From NCBI RefSeq assembly GCF_030272615.1, contig NC_081414.1, positions 816,146,396 to 816,210,395 on the forward strand: a stretch of DNA of 64,000 nucleotides. The letters run 5' to 3'. The DNA comes from Cryptomeria japonica (Eukaryota > Streptophyta > Pinopsida > Cupressales > Cupressaceae). Below the pieces are notes generated by a model, which saw nothing but the letters and a program-made list of their open reading frames with translations, was not told where the DNA came from and made no database searches. Of the stretch, positions 35,825-47,900 are shown one piece after another. Position numbers and translations under genes: made by a program. Each line of letters begins with the position of its first letter. The stretch's first letter is position 1.

Positions 35825-36670
35825 CACTTTATCTTGCAATGTGATTTCATATCAGCTGTAGTGTCAAATTGGACTACTTCTAGCACCATTATTGGAATAA
35901 CTTTGTGTCATTGAGCAGTATTGAGGAAGATATGACTTCGGGAAGTTGACTTTATGGAACTATCATTTACTCATGTCCCACATTGCAGTGTGATTTTCTT
36001 GTCACGAAGAGGCCAGCTTGCTTGCTTACATCTGCAAGGTTTGGTGTGAAAATTTTGAAGACATTATGTCCTCCAAAGTTTGCAATCTGAAAGTGTCTCA
36101 ATCCCTAGAAAGAAAGAGAAAAAAAACTAAAACTTTCAATCCAGGAAACCAAATTGAATGGCCCTTTTTGAAACTTGAGAAATATTATAGGTCTCCATGC
36201 TTACTTGCCTCTTAGATCTTTTATAGGGAAAGACGATCCTAAATGCAAGTTCTCTTTTTGCACTAAACCATAAACTCTATTTTAAGCATGATTCATGAGG
36301 ATAACTAAGTTTTTTTGTAAAGGAAGATGATATAAATGCTAGAAAATGGCTGCTCAAATAAAAAGTTAAAACAGAGTGTTGTTGGAGTGGATATTCAAAA
36401 GGTATGTTAATAGAAGAAGCAGCTAAGGTCTGGTGGAAATATTTTTTGGTGGTAGTGTGTTATGTTGATAGAAGCAGCTAAGGTCTTGTGGAAATATTTT
36501 GCGGGTAGCGTGTTCTCTTGGAAAGGAGTGGAAGAGGCAGTCTGTTAAATGGATACAAAAAAAGACAAACAAGAACAAAACATGATACTAATAATTATAA
36601 CATCATCAATGTTCACTATGTAAAGCAACTGCATGTTCAAGCAAGGAATGTCATAGACACAGGTATATGG

Positions 36671-39600
36671 TGCAGAGGCTCAAGTTTTTAAAGATCTCAA
36701 GCTCGGTATGGACAAATAATTATTTGCATTTCATTCTTCATGTCATAGCTATAGTTGTTAAGATGTTTGTAGGCATCCATGGCTAGAAACTATGGAAACT
36801 ATAAATCTTGATGTGCTAAAGAAATCCTTGAAATTTTCGTGTAGGAAAAAGGAATCAACCATGCAAGGCATTAGTCAACATGAAACAATCAAAATCAAGG
36901 ACAAGGAAGTACATGGAGTTACCAAATCAAGGATCTAAACAAAAGCATAAGGAAGAATCTAAAGAAATTCCAAAGAAGATCACAAAGAATTTGAAGAAGA
37001 ACATGAGGAATAATTGGATGCTTGTGAAGGAAACTCAGATTCCTCACCCGCTCAAAAGCTAAAAGAACATGTGGAAGATACTATGTAAGTGTCAAACTAG
37101 ATGGAATGGGAGCTTAAGTCGGAGGTTTTGGTAAATTGACATCCACATAACAATGAAAGGAAAGCAAGGAGTATCAAAAGAGCAATAGCTGTGTTTATAC
37201 TTGGCATCAAACGAACACAACTATTGTTAAGCACGAAATCAAAGAAGCAACAACTATGGTTATACAAACATTAAAGGAGCAACAACTGTGGATACACATG
37301 GCACCATTGTGGATTGTGAACAATCAACATCACAAATTCATGGGTAAATGCAAGTCTTACTCTTTGTTTTCTTGGCATAGTCTAAAAGAGAAACAAGCTG
37401 AGAGGGGTTCCATGTCATAAGCCTATGTCCATTACCTTATGGTGTATATGAGGATTATTGAAGAGGTGACGTGACTTACATAAACCTGAGTTAAATCATG
37501 TTAACTAAATAACCTGCATGTCAGGTTCAATTGGATCAAATAGATATCTTGTGGGTCAATTTTTTACTCTCCATCAATGTTAATGCATTATAAATTAATT
37601 ACAGGTGTATCATCTCACTTCAGTGGCAGTGTGAGATATTGTATTTTTTTTGTTCTCATATAAGGAGATCCTCTAAATTGGAACCTTCCTAAGTGGTCAT
37701 TGTATGGTATAACCCTGCCTTACAAGTTTTCTTTTGAGTATATTGAATAGTTAGGTACATCAGAATCCCGTACATATCTCGTGCAAATAATCAATTATTA
37801 GCATGTTTCTTTGATTGTGTGTTTTCCTCGTTACGATTATCTTCTTATCTATGCACATAAACAATGAGATGTTTAGAGGCTTTGGCTGGTTTGATTTTCA
37901 TATTGGCTTTAGAAAATGAGGTCTAGATATGTTTTGTTGTTGCGTAGCTTGCCACATAGCAGCCATTGTAGCGGGTGTCAAGAATCCTGATAGGACTTAC
38001 CATGAAGAACATCATAACACTTCATATGAGGATATTATGATCCACATAGTCAGTAAAATATTTTATTACAAAAGCTATGCTGTGAATTTTGTTAACCTTG
38101 GTGTATTTGTGCGTTTATTGTGAATTTATTACACCTTAGGTTAAGCTTACTCAGATAAGAGTCTAACTAGGTATAGTTTCCAGAGGAATTGGAGAGTGAG
38201 TTGTAATCCTCCCAGCCCTAATGCATTTTCTATTTATACAATCTTCTTCCTTATTTTTGGACACACTCATAATGAATGGAATAGCACATTAGTTTGCTTC
38301 TTTCGAATCTCTTTTGTTTTGAGCAAATAGATTGCTTAGGCAAATCTTACAAACCTTCAATGGGTAACCATTAGCCTTGATATCCAAGACTAATGTGGAT
38401 GACTAAACTTGAGAGACCATATTTTTTATACTACGTAAAACAAACTATTATTGATTTGGTGGTTTTGTGTGAATAGATCTTTCACATCAAAGGACTGCTC
38501 TCAACTCACCCCTTTATCTGGATGATTTCTAATTGGCTATATCTTGCAGGCCTAATTTGATTCAATGAATTTCTCTTTCTTACTAGATGTGAAAATCGAC
38601 AAAGAGAAACTAGTTAAAAACTTAAAACTGTTTTGGTTTGTTTTGGGCCTGATGGAACTTTTGTTCGTTGATAGGATCAAACAGAGTGTTATCGCTGCTG
38701 TTTGGAGGAAACTAAAATGCCCATAAGGAAGTTGATAATGAAAAATATGTTACCTTTGCAAGTAAAATGACAGATTAGCACAGAGCGTTAAAACTCTTGC
38801 AGTATGAGTCACTTCTAAATCGGCCACCACCATGTTTAAATGATGAATGCTATTAAATAGTTTTAATGGTAGTTTAACAATGCTGTATCAACTATTTCAT
38901 AGGTTTTTTGACATTTAATTAGAGAAAATCATAAAATTGATCTTAAACTATGGCTTTAAGTTTGAATTGTTCTTGATAGTGAGGTCTTTGACAGAATGCT
39001 TTGGAGCTGTAAGTAAAACCTGTAACTTGTGATTCAACTTGCATGTAACCTTATCTCTTTGCCCTGTTTCCTATTTTTCCTGTTTTTGCTCACTTTTTGC
39101 TTCATCGGGTGGAATATAGAAATCCAGAGATATGATCTACCTGTGACTTTAAGTACTGTTAGAAACAACGGTAAATGTTCAAGAATCTCTTTCATGTTCT
39201 CACATTGCTGTCTCGTTGGCATATTGTGCTCATCTGTGGACATGAATATAGTTTCATTACCATAATAATTATAAAACATAATTCTTTGACTGTGCTTTTA
39301 GATCTTGATTGAAGAAGTTTCCCAGCAATAACTAAAAGCAAAGTACTTCAGTAATTGTTGCCAAGCTTACGGGATTTTACAAACAGTTGCATTGCACTTA
39401 TGGTGCAAGATCAAAAATACCTGTTATAGTCTAGTTTCACCAAAAAGTCATAACCAAAATATTACAAATAAGTTAAAAATCATTTGCTACAGGATATTGT
39501 CACAGGGTTTTTAGATACAATATACTTAAATACTATGCATATAGATCAGGTGGATAGAAGGATTCAAGGAATGTGCAGGCAGAAAAATTCCATTTTATTC

Positions 39601-40330
39601 GACACTAACAGCAGGAATTTATTAGTAATTCTTCTAAATTTAGTGAGTAATAAAATTATGTACAATATATGTATTAAAGCTTGGAAATTGTTTTTTCTTC
39701 AGAAAGGTGTTACTCAGCTAATTTAATTTTGCCAGTTTTGGGGAAAATAGCCTATTGAATAGTTCCCTTGATGCAGCACGCATGTACGATTATAACATGT
39801 TTCTTGCTAATACAATCAAAAGGAAGATTTTATCCATATTCCTAATATCAGATCATTCAGCTTCAATAAATTATTGGTAATGCTAAAAGCTTTCTTGCTA
39901 GAGTGTGAGCTTCTTGGCAGAATGTGTGTCTTTCTTGTGTGGTTATTTAAGGGTCATTCAGATGCTTGTGATTTACTTTCAAGCCCTGTGGGGACATTCT
40001 ACTTGACAAGATGTCAGAATGGTCTCTTACATATATTTTCTGGTAAATATTGGCTGGACTAGAATACATTTTTCTTGGGTTGGGGGAGAGACAGATGTGT
40101 GGATGAGGTGCAGGGGCAGATTTGTAGAATCTAATCTGACAATGACACACTTTGTGTGATATAAACTACCCCCAAAAGCTATGTGGTGTGAGCAAAGCTA
40201 CCCATCAAGACCTTTGTAGGATGATTCTTGAACAGTGTCATTTTCAAATGCAGCTCCACGGATCTGGGCCAATTTGAGAGATTAGAATAGACCACTGGGA
40301 AGACCATTTACAATTATGTGAAAAAAATCC
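36671..40330. other. Intergenic sequence, no supported gene
   Basis: A short Lys-rich frame at 36880-37062 and weak GAAGCAACAACTATGG / GAGCAACAACTGTGG repeats near 37240-37290 are visible. No domain, splice pattern or element boundary could be supported. Confidence 0.4.
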
Positions 40331-40340
40331 TTATGACTCT

Positions 40341-40870
40341 GTGAGACAAGCTTCACCTCTTGCTTCCCATTTGTACAAGAAGTGGTGGATCAGGGACCCT
40401 AAAATACACAGGCAAAATCAGTATCAATATATTATATTTTGGAAATCACAAGCTTCTTTCAAGCACAAGATTTTATCATGGCTAATACACGCCAATGGTT
40501 TCATGATCAAGACAACACTTCAAAAATTTGTGTTGCGATTTCACCATGCAGATGATGTTATAGAGAAGAAACTGCCAGTCATTTTTCCTATAGATGCACT
40601 ATAGCCAAGTCCTTTTTGGCCTGGTTGAAAGCTGAAACGTCTACCATTGGTGTCCCTTTTCTTGAAAAGAACCCCTCTTCAGGGGTGCTTGAACAATTGA
40701 TTTGATATCTTAAAGTGCGAGGATATATTTCATGAGGAACCTTTCACTCTTACCTTAGGCCAGCTGAGCTTTTTAAAGCAAGAAATACTTTTGCTGGTGA
40801 AAGATTAATTGAAGTGTTCAAGTGAGGATTTTGATTCAATGGCTCTTAGAGTACAGTTTGAGACATCTGT
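40341..40870 (+). pseudogene. LINE reverse-transcriptase C-terminal fragment (zf-RVT-like), tentative
   Basis: The frame from 40341 reads KWWIRD ... IIFWKSQASFKHKILSWLIH ... IKTTLQKF, which has the layout of the zinc-binding region after plant LINE RT domains. A stop-broken continuation (FFLKRTPLQG-like, then MALRVQFETSVVRFMKQFG) follows. The Cys/His residues are not clearly kept. It could be chance resemblance. Confidence 0.35.
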
Positions 40871-41916
40871 TGTTAGATTCATGAAACAATTTGGTTCTCT
40901 TATATAATCCAAGATGCATTTCTTCAGAATAATAATAAATATCAATGCTAATACTAAAATCAGCCCTGAATGTTACAACCATCGCATGAACAACATTTTG
41001 CCTAGCACTGTCAAATCTTGACTAGGATCAGAAAATTCGAAGTAGTACAACACCACAATCAAAGGATTTATAATGAGAATAATTCATGTTTTATACCATT
41101 TTCACAATGAAAGTTACATGATAGGAATCTGACAAGCTTCTCAGCAAGGATTGGTAAAGTAACGATGTTAATGTTCTAATACTAGGTATCAAAAAGGAAA
41201 ACTAAATGGAAACCATTATCCAAAGAAGCAATTCTGCCACTAGCTTTTCTTGCGTAATATACTGATATGTGATGAGCTACCTTTTTCCTTCTGTTTGCAT
41301 AAGCTTGAACTGTATTCTTAAAATTAAACTTGTCGTTACTAATATGTCCCTTATATTCTTTATAGCACAAACTTGCCACTTTTCAGCTGTGCCTACATAC
41401 CAATGGGGAATTTGAAGGCGTAAAAGTAATTTCCCATTACTATTTGCCACAACCACCTCAGATACAATTCTGAGGATAGTTAAAATTAAAAAATATATAT
41501 TCAAAATTTGAGCATGTGTCCAGGCAATGTCTATTTAACATTAACCACAAACCACTCGGGCAATTCTAGTGATAGTCCAAGAAAAACAAAAAACCCACAA
41601 TCTAAAATCCCCCGTCCAAACAATCGTAAAAATCAAATGTGCAGGAAAACAGATACAGAACTTCACGTGTCCCTGCTAGAAACCAATTACAAATAACAGA
41701 TACAGAAAGAAATCACTAAAGCAAGTAAAGCATCTTTATATTGCACCTTTTGTTTTTCTAATCTAGGAACATAAGTACCTGAAATTACTCTTTCTTATGA
41801 AAATTTTGGGTTAAGTGGTACCCTTGTGTCTTGTCTTAATATCTATTTAAAATTCATTTAGAACTTTTACAAAGAATCTGTTGTTGTTAGTCATGGTGAT
41901 AAAGATTTTGAGCAGT
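40871..41916. other. 3' flank of the host gene, no gene seen
   Basis: AT-rich. The 3' UTR of the minus-strand gene ending at 41917 should lie in its upper part. No clear polyadenylation site was fixed. Confidence 0.4.
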
Positions 41917-44900
41917 TCAACTGTCAGAGTTTTCTTCATCTTTCATAAAACTAATAAGCAAATCCTCGTTGTCCCGATAAGCTTGAACCAATGCAGCGGC
42001 TTTGTATGCAAATAACCCAAGAATCGCTGGAGCAATCTGAAGTAAGTAAACATTTAGAATACGATTAGTTTCTTGACAAGGAAATTCCTTAGGGAAAAAA
42101 TTTAAAAGAAATGCTCAGTTAAAACTACATCTGTCAAATGGAGAATTTCCAAAAAGACAACTCTCTAGGACTACACACCAAATATCGAAATGATAGGAAA
42201 AGCATATTTAAATAAAAATCTCCTTGTGCAAAAGAAACAAACACGATACAATGGGATAAGAACTAAAATGTTTTAAAATATAAAAGAATATCAGCAAAAT
42301 GGACTGAGTATGCAATCAATTCCTAAGATGGAGAGAATTGAATGTAGCTAAGCATAGAAGACCAAATTAAATATGATCATATATGCTCAAAAAATGTGTC
42401 AATGGGTCAAGTTGCATACCATCTATGTTTTTCTCATAATTTCACAGGGATTAGTCACAAAGAAACATGATGTTTAAGTCATTTAACAACTGAAAACATA
42501 TAGCAAGACTGCAGAATTTTTTCCGGAATAAATACAGCATAGTCTCCCAGTAAAGATTACCTCAAAGTCTAAGGAATTGGCAAATAAATGTTTTGATAAA
42601 TCCCAGAAACCAAATAATGCAGCTGGGATTACCAAGCGAGGAGAAGAAAGAGCCATAGTAGTTCCTCCAGAAATTTTTTCAAACAACTCCCTTATATCAT
42701 CACTACGAATGCCAATCCTGAAAGTGAACCAGTACAAAATTTAGAATCATTGAAATCCATGCAAGATTAACACTTGAATGGCTGAAGAAAATCCTCCTGT
42801 GATTATTGAACTCCTGTACTTACTTCTTCACTTTCTTGCGTGTGAAGACCTCTGCAAGCTTTTCTTTGGAGATATTGTCTGCATGATGATAAAGCAGTCG
42901 AAGATAAAAGCAGCTGCACAAAAGATAGGTTGATACTACAGCTTAAAAATGAAGACATGAAATTCAAGTGTTAGATATTTCTTCAAAAATAACCACAATT
43001 ATAATGACACTGGAGCATAAGAAAATGAAAGAAACCATATACCATCTCATTCTTGTACGTCATTTGTTAAACTAACAAGAAGGTACTGGTACAGTAGACT
43101 AGAAAAGGTATATGTATATGTATATGTATATGTAATTGTATATGTATGTATGTGTATCTATATATATACACATATATGTGTATATATATATACACACATG
43201 TGTGTGTGTGTGTATAAAAAATGTGTATATATATGTATGTATATGTGTGTGTGTATTAATATATATATGTATGTGTGTGTGTATATGCGTATGTATGTAC
43301 ATATGTATATATACGTATGTACATATGTATGTATATATATATATATATATATATCCAGAAAAACAGGGATGTGGAACTCGAACAGCATTTGTTTCCATTC
43401 ACATTTATGATATTATAGGGCTATCATTTCCTTAAAAAGATTAGTTATGCCATTGATGTGTTGAAATAATGGACTGGGTGTGCAGAAGAGTGGTCAGACC
43501 ACTCAGATCAAGGAAATGAAATCCTACAGCTGAGATAGTAAGGTCAAACAAGTATGTTCAACAGCATAGTGAGGCCATGGATAAAATGAACAAGAAAATT
43601 CATACAATTGCCAATTTATCCAGTTACTAATCTCAAAACTGCTTATGACTCAACCACACAGGGTACGTTATATTGAATGCCCAAATTGGAGGAATATATC
43701 TTCAGAAAATATATCATGGCAACTCAGTGCCAGCAAGTGATTCACAGTGAGTTATTCCTAGGAACCTATAGGAAAATTAGTAATTGAAAGAATATCTTCT
43801 TTTTGCAGATTGATAAATACATGATTAACAAATTGATGTGTTATGTTCAAGTAGATCTGTAGAACAGGATATAAGGTAATCAGTTTGGAGTAGTATATTG
43901 TGTCAAAACAGCAGTTACCTCTAGGTCTGCACTTACTATAACTTGTTTAACTGGTTCAAAGGGGAAATGTCATCCCCCAATATATTGATTAGGCAACTCA
44001 AGCACAGTTCTGCCTGTTGAACTGTCAGGAGATAAATTTTCAAATTAGTTCAGGAGTTGTTCAAAATCTAGTCTAACAATTTAACAAAAATGACTGAATG
44101 AATGATAAGCTTCAGCTTTCACCTAAGCTGGTCCATTGTAGAAATAATGGTAATAGTGGTTAGTTGCAGAGGGGTATCTAAGATTAGAGAGGGTCATGCC
44201 TAATAGAAGAGATCAATAGCATTGGGAATAATGGCTGTTTGTTAAACATTTTTATCTAGTCTTGCGATGATGAAAAACAAGTATTTTCAAATAATAGAAG
44301 AATACATTTAGTAAGAAAAATTATTAGAAGATTAGAAACAATCTCAAAAGACTGGAAAATCTTCTTTATCAGTGATTACAAGTTACAACACACATTCTGT
44401 ATCCTACACATGTGGACCAATATTTGGATGGCTCACATAGCAGTAAGGGAACTAATTGAGTTTTGCACCCTCGATTGAGTTTTCCTAAAAGATTTATTTA
44501 ACAGAAGTCACCAAAAACAACTAGCTAATGAGGTAACACAAATCTACAATCAATAGAATTTTACTTTTAACGGGATCCGACCAATGTGTTTCTAAGTCAT
44601 CAAAGTGGTCTATATTAATGACATTTTTCCTCATGTTTGTTGATAATATTTATGAAGCAAGAGGAACCACTTAGCACACAAGTGCATCTAAGCATTTGTT
44701 AGTAGGTGGAGAAATGATAAACATAATCCACCACTTCAGGCTTCCACCCTATAGCATCTTTTTCTGTTGGCAAAGCTTCTGGAGAAAATGCAATGCCTTG
44801 TAAGTCACTCTTGTTTCACAGTTCTAAACAATGTGGGATTCACCCAAGTACAGCGCAATTCATGTATTTGTGCTAACTGCTAAGTATTATTATCTTTCAC

Positions 44901-47900
44901 AAGAATTTTTATTTGAAAAAAATTATGTTGGATTTGGCATGTTTTTGATTCATCAAGATGGCCTTCACAAATGGTCAAAATAAATGATATTTTTTAGTAT
45001 GTTTGTTGATAATAATTACAAGGCAAGGGGGACCAGTTAACATTCAAGAAACTCTAAGCAGTTGCTAGTAGCAATGAGAAATAGTGAATAAAATCCACCA
45101 CTTTGGGTTTTTCACCCTCGACCTTTTATCTCCATTGGCAAATATTTTTGAGTATGTAATGCCTTATAAGCAGAGAAACGGGACTCGCCCGAAATCGCCT
45201 AAACTCGGCGAGTCCGGGTCCGAGTCAGGCCAAACGAGTCCCAGGGGCTCGGACTCGGACTCGCCGAGTTGGCGATTTTGGCCCAAAATCGCCAAACTCG
45301 GCGAGTCCCGAGCCTCGGACTCGGCCGGCGTTGGCACAAGTTAAAACGCAAAAAAAAATTAATTTGCATAGTTTTTTTAAATCCGTTTTTTTATGTTAAA
45401 TGTCTTCCAACCCTAAAAGTGACTTTTATTTCATTCACTTGCAAAAAAAGGAAGAGTAAAGTGAGTTGGGAAGAAAAACAAGGGTGCATAGAAGAAAAAC
45501 CAGCAAGGAGGAAGCTCTAGTTTTCTTCAATTTGTCACATTGGAGCTGCATTGTGTTTCGATTTGGTGCATCAAGAGTTGGATAGGAAGAGTTTGTAGCT
45601 CATTTCAAGCTTGTTGTAAGAGATAAGATTGTTTTTTTTAACATTATTTTGTTTCTTATATGCAAAAATTCCATTTTCTATTTATTTATTTTGAAAGTTT
45701 TATATTTTTTTGTATGCAAGATCTTTTGTATGTTTGTAATTTGTATGTAGCATGTAGTATGTAGTTGTACCATGTAGGGTTGTATGTAGGGTTTGTAAAT
45801 TTTATTTTTTTTAAATTGTAGGGTTTGACAAACCCTACAATTTTTTAAAAAAAAAATTTACAAACCCTACTTTAGTTTTTTTGAATGTATGTATTAATTT
45901 TATTTTGTATTTGTAATGTTTTATTGCAGCAAACTTCACTTTATTATTTGCCTCAGCTTCAACTTTCACAAAACTATCCTAAAATGTCTACTTCAGCTTC
46001 TAGACCCCCCATGAGAAAGGACCCTGCTTGGAAATATCATGAGGATTTTCCAGGGCAAGGAAAGGGGCAAACAAAATGTATGTTTTGCAAAACAATATTC
46101 CATGGAGGTATATATAGGCTGAAATACCATATTGCTGGTGTGCGTGGACATGATGCCGAACCATGCCCAAAAGCAGTCTCTGAGGCCATACGTGATTGTT
46201 ATGTAATGGTTGAGGAGATTGAAAGAAAAAAGAAACAAAAGGAGGATCGAGCGGCCATTGGGAGAGAGACAGTTTTAGGAAGAGGGACACAGTTAGGTTG
46301 TGTTGGAGGCCCTTCTTCCTTACCTCCATATCGTCCCACTCAGTTTGCTACTGCTGGTGCTTCCGTTTCTGCTTCTGCTTCTATAAGTGGCAGTGCCACT
46401 GCCACCGCCACTTCTCATGCTCCTACCACTAGTAGTCATAGTGGGAATGTTACCATTGGACCTAGGATTCGTAAATCTAGGTTGGATTCCTTCTTTGTGC
46501 CTCGCACTACTCCTGGGTCCCAACCGTCGCTTGAGGGCATGGGTTGGAACAAGGAGGTCCATGATGCTGCTAAAATGGCAATTGGCAGGTTTTGGAGCTA
46601 CAGCTGTATTCCATTCTTTGTAGCCAGGTGAATGTTTTACTTTTATGTTTGATAACTTTGATTGTTTTAATTTTTATAGTTAACTTATCTCATTGAATTT
46701 TTATACTTATCTCATTGAGTTTCTTTGCGACAAGTCTCCTTATTGGCAACAAATGGTTGATGCCATTACCATATGCGGGGCGGGGTTCAAAGCCCCTAGT
46801 GAGAGTGATTTGAGGGGACCCATTTTGTCTCAAATGGTGGATGATGTGAAAAAGGATTTAGATGAACAACGCCACATATGGAGCACTAAAGGCTGCACCA
46901 TCATGACTGATGGTTGGACAGATAGGAGAAATAGAACTCTCCTTAATTTTCTTGTTTCTTCCGCAGGTGATTGATTAATTTTAGCTTCATATAGTCTTTA
47001 ATTTTTTATTTTTTATCTAATGGTTTATTGAATGATCATTGACCTAGCTTTATTTTTTTATTTCAAGGGGCACCGTTTTCATCAAGTCTATTGATGCCTC
47101 CACCCATTGCAAGAATGCCACCTACCTATGTGAGCAGATAGAGGAGGTGATTGAAGATGTGGGTGAGGAGAACATGGTACAGGTGGTGACCGACAATGCA
47201 GCAAATTATGTTGCTGCGGGTAAACTTTTGATTACAAACTAATTTTGTTTGCAAATTAATTACTATCTTGTAGTTTGTACCTCCATTAATTACAATTTAC
47301 AATGCAACAAATTATGTTGCTGCAGGTAGACTATTGATGGAGAGGCACCCATCTATAGTTTGGACTCCATGTGCTGCTCATTGCATTGACCTCATGTTGG
47401 AGGATATTGGAAAAATCCCATGGGTCAAGAGATGTGTAGAAAGGGCAAGAAATGTCTGCAAATTTGTATATAATCATTCATGGGTGTTGGCTCTTATGAG
47501 ACAATACATAGAGCAGAAGGAGTTGCATCGTCCAGGAATCACAAGATTTGCCACAAACTTCCTCACATTGCAGTCCATGCTTAGGTCTAAGTCTGCCTTG
47601 AGACGTATGATTGTTGGTGAGGAGTGGTCTTCCTCATCCTATGCTACCACCCCTGCAGGGATAGAGATGGCAGACTGCATTTTTGATGAGCAAGGCTTTT
47701 GGGTCCCTTGTGATGAGATAGTGAAGGTAATTTTTTTATAAATTCTACAATTTAGCTTCATGTTTTATAAGTTATTATATGTATTCTCTTATTTGCTCAT
47801 TTTTCTAAATTACACAATATTTTCAATTTTGCAGTTTGTTAAGCCCTTGGTGGTTTTGTTGCGAGTTGCGGATGGAGATAAGCCCGCAATGGGCTATATA

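Larger units (their letters stand above)
34030..36670. repeat. Direct partial copy of the 54.5-57.8 kb segment
   Basis: Long blocks match in order: CAACTCAATGAATGCTA then GAGGTTGAA (34200 / 54675), GAGATTTAACACATTGTAAA-like (34615 / 55825), ATTTGATTGGACAAT (34773 / 55980), TATGTACCTAGGTCCATCAT (34920 / 56129), TTGGCAAGATAA (35143 / 56346), AATTTTGAAGA.ATTATGTC (36051 / 57240) and GATATTCAA.AGGTATGTTA (36390 / 57570). Both copies are in the same orientation, 20 kb apart, and differ by several insertions. Confidence 0.85.

Noticed and set aside
37929-38123. Short plus-strand frame starting MFCCCVACHIAA
   Set aside because: No homologue recognised, no splice context, and surrounding sequence is AT-rich intergenic; chance ORF is likelier.
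43099-43435. Long Tyr/Ile/Cys/Val-rich and His/Thr-rich frames on both strands
   Set aside because: They are translations of a TA/TG microsatellite and have no coding signal.
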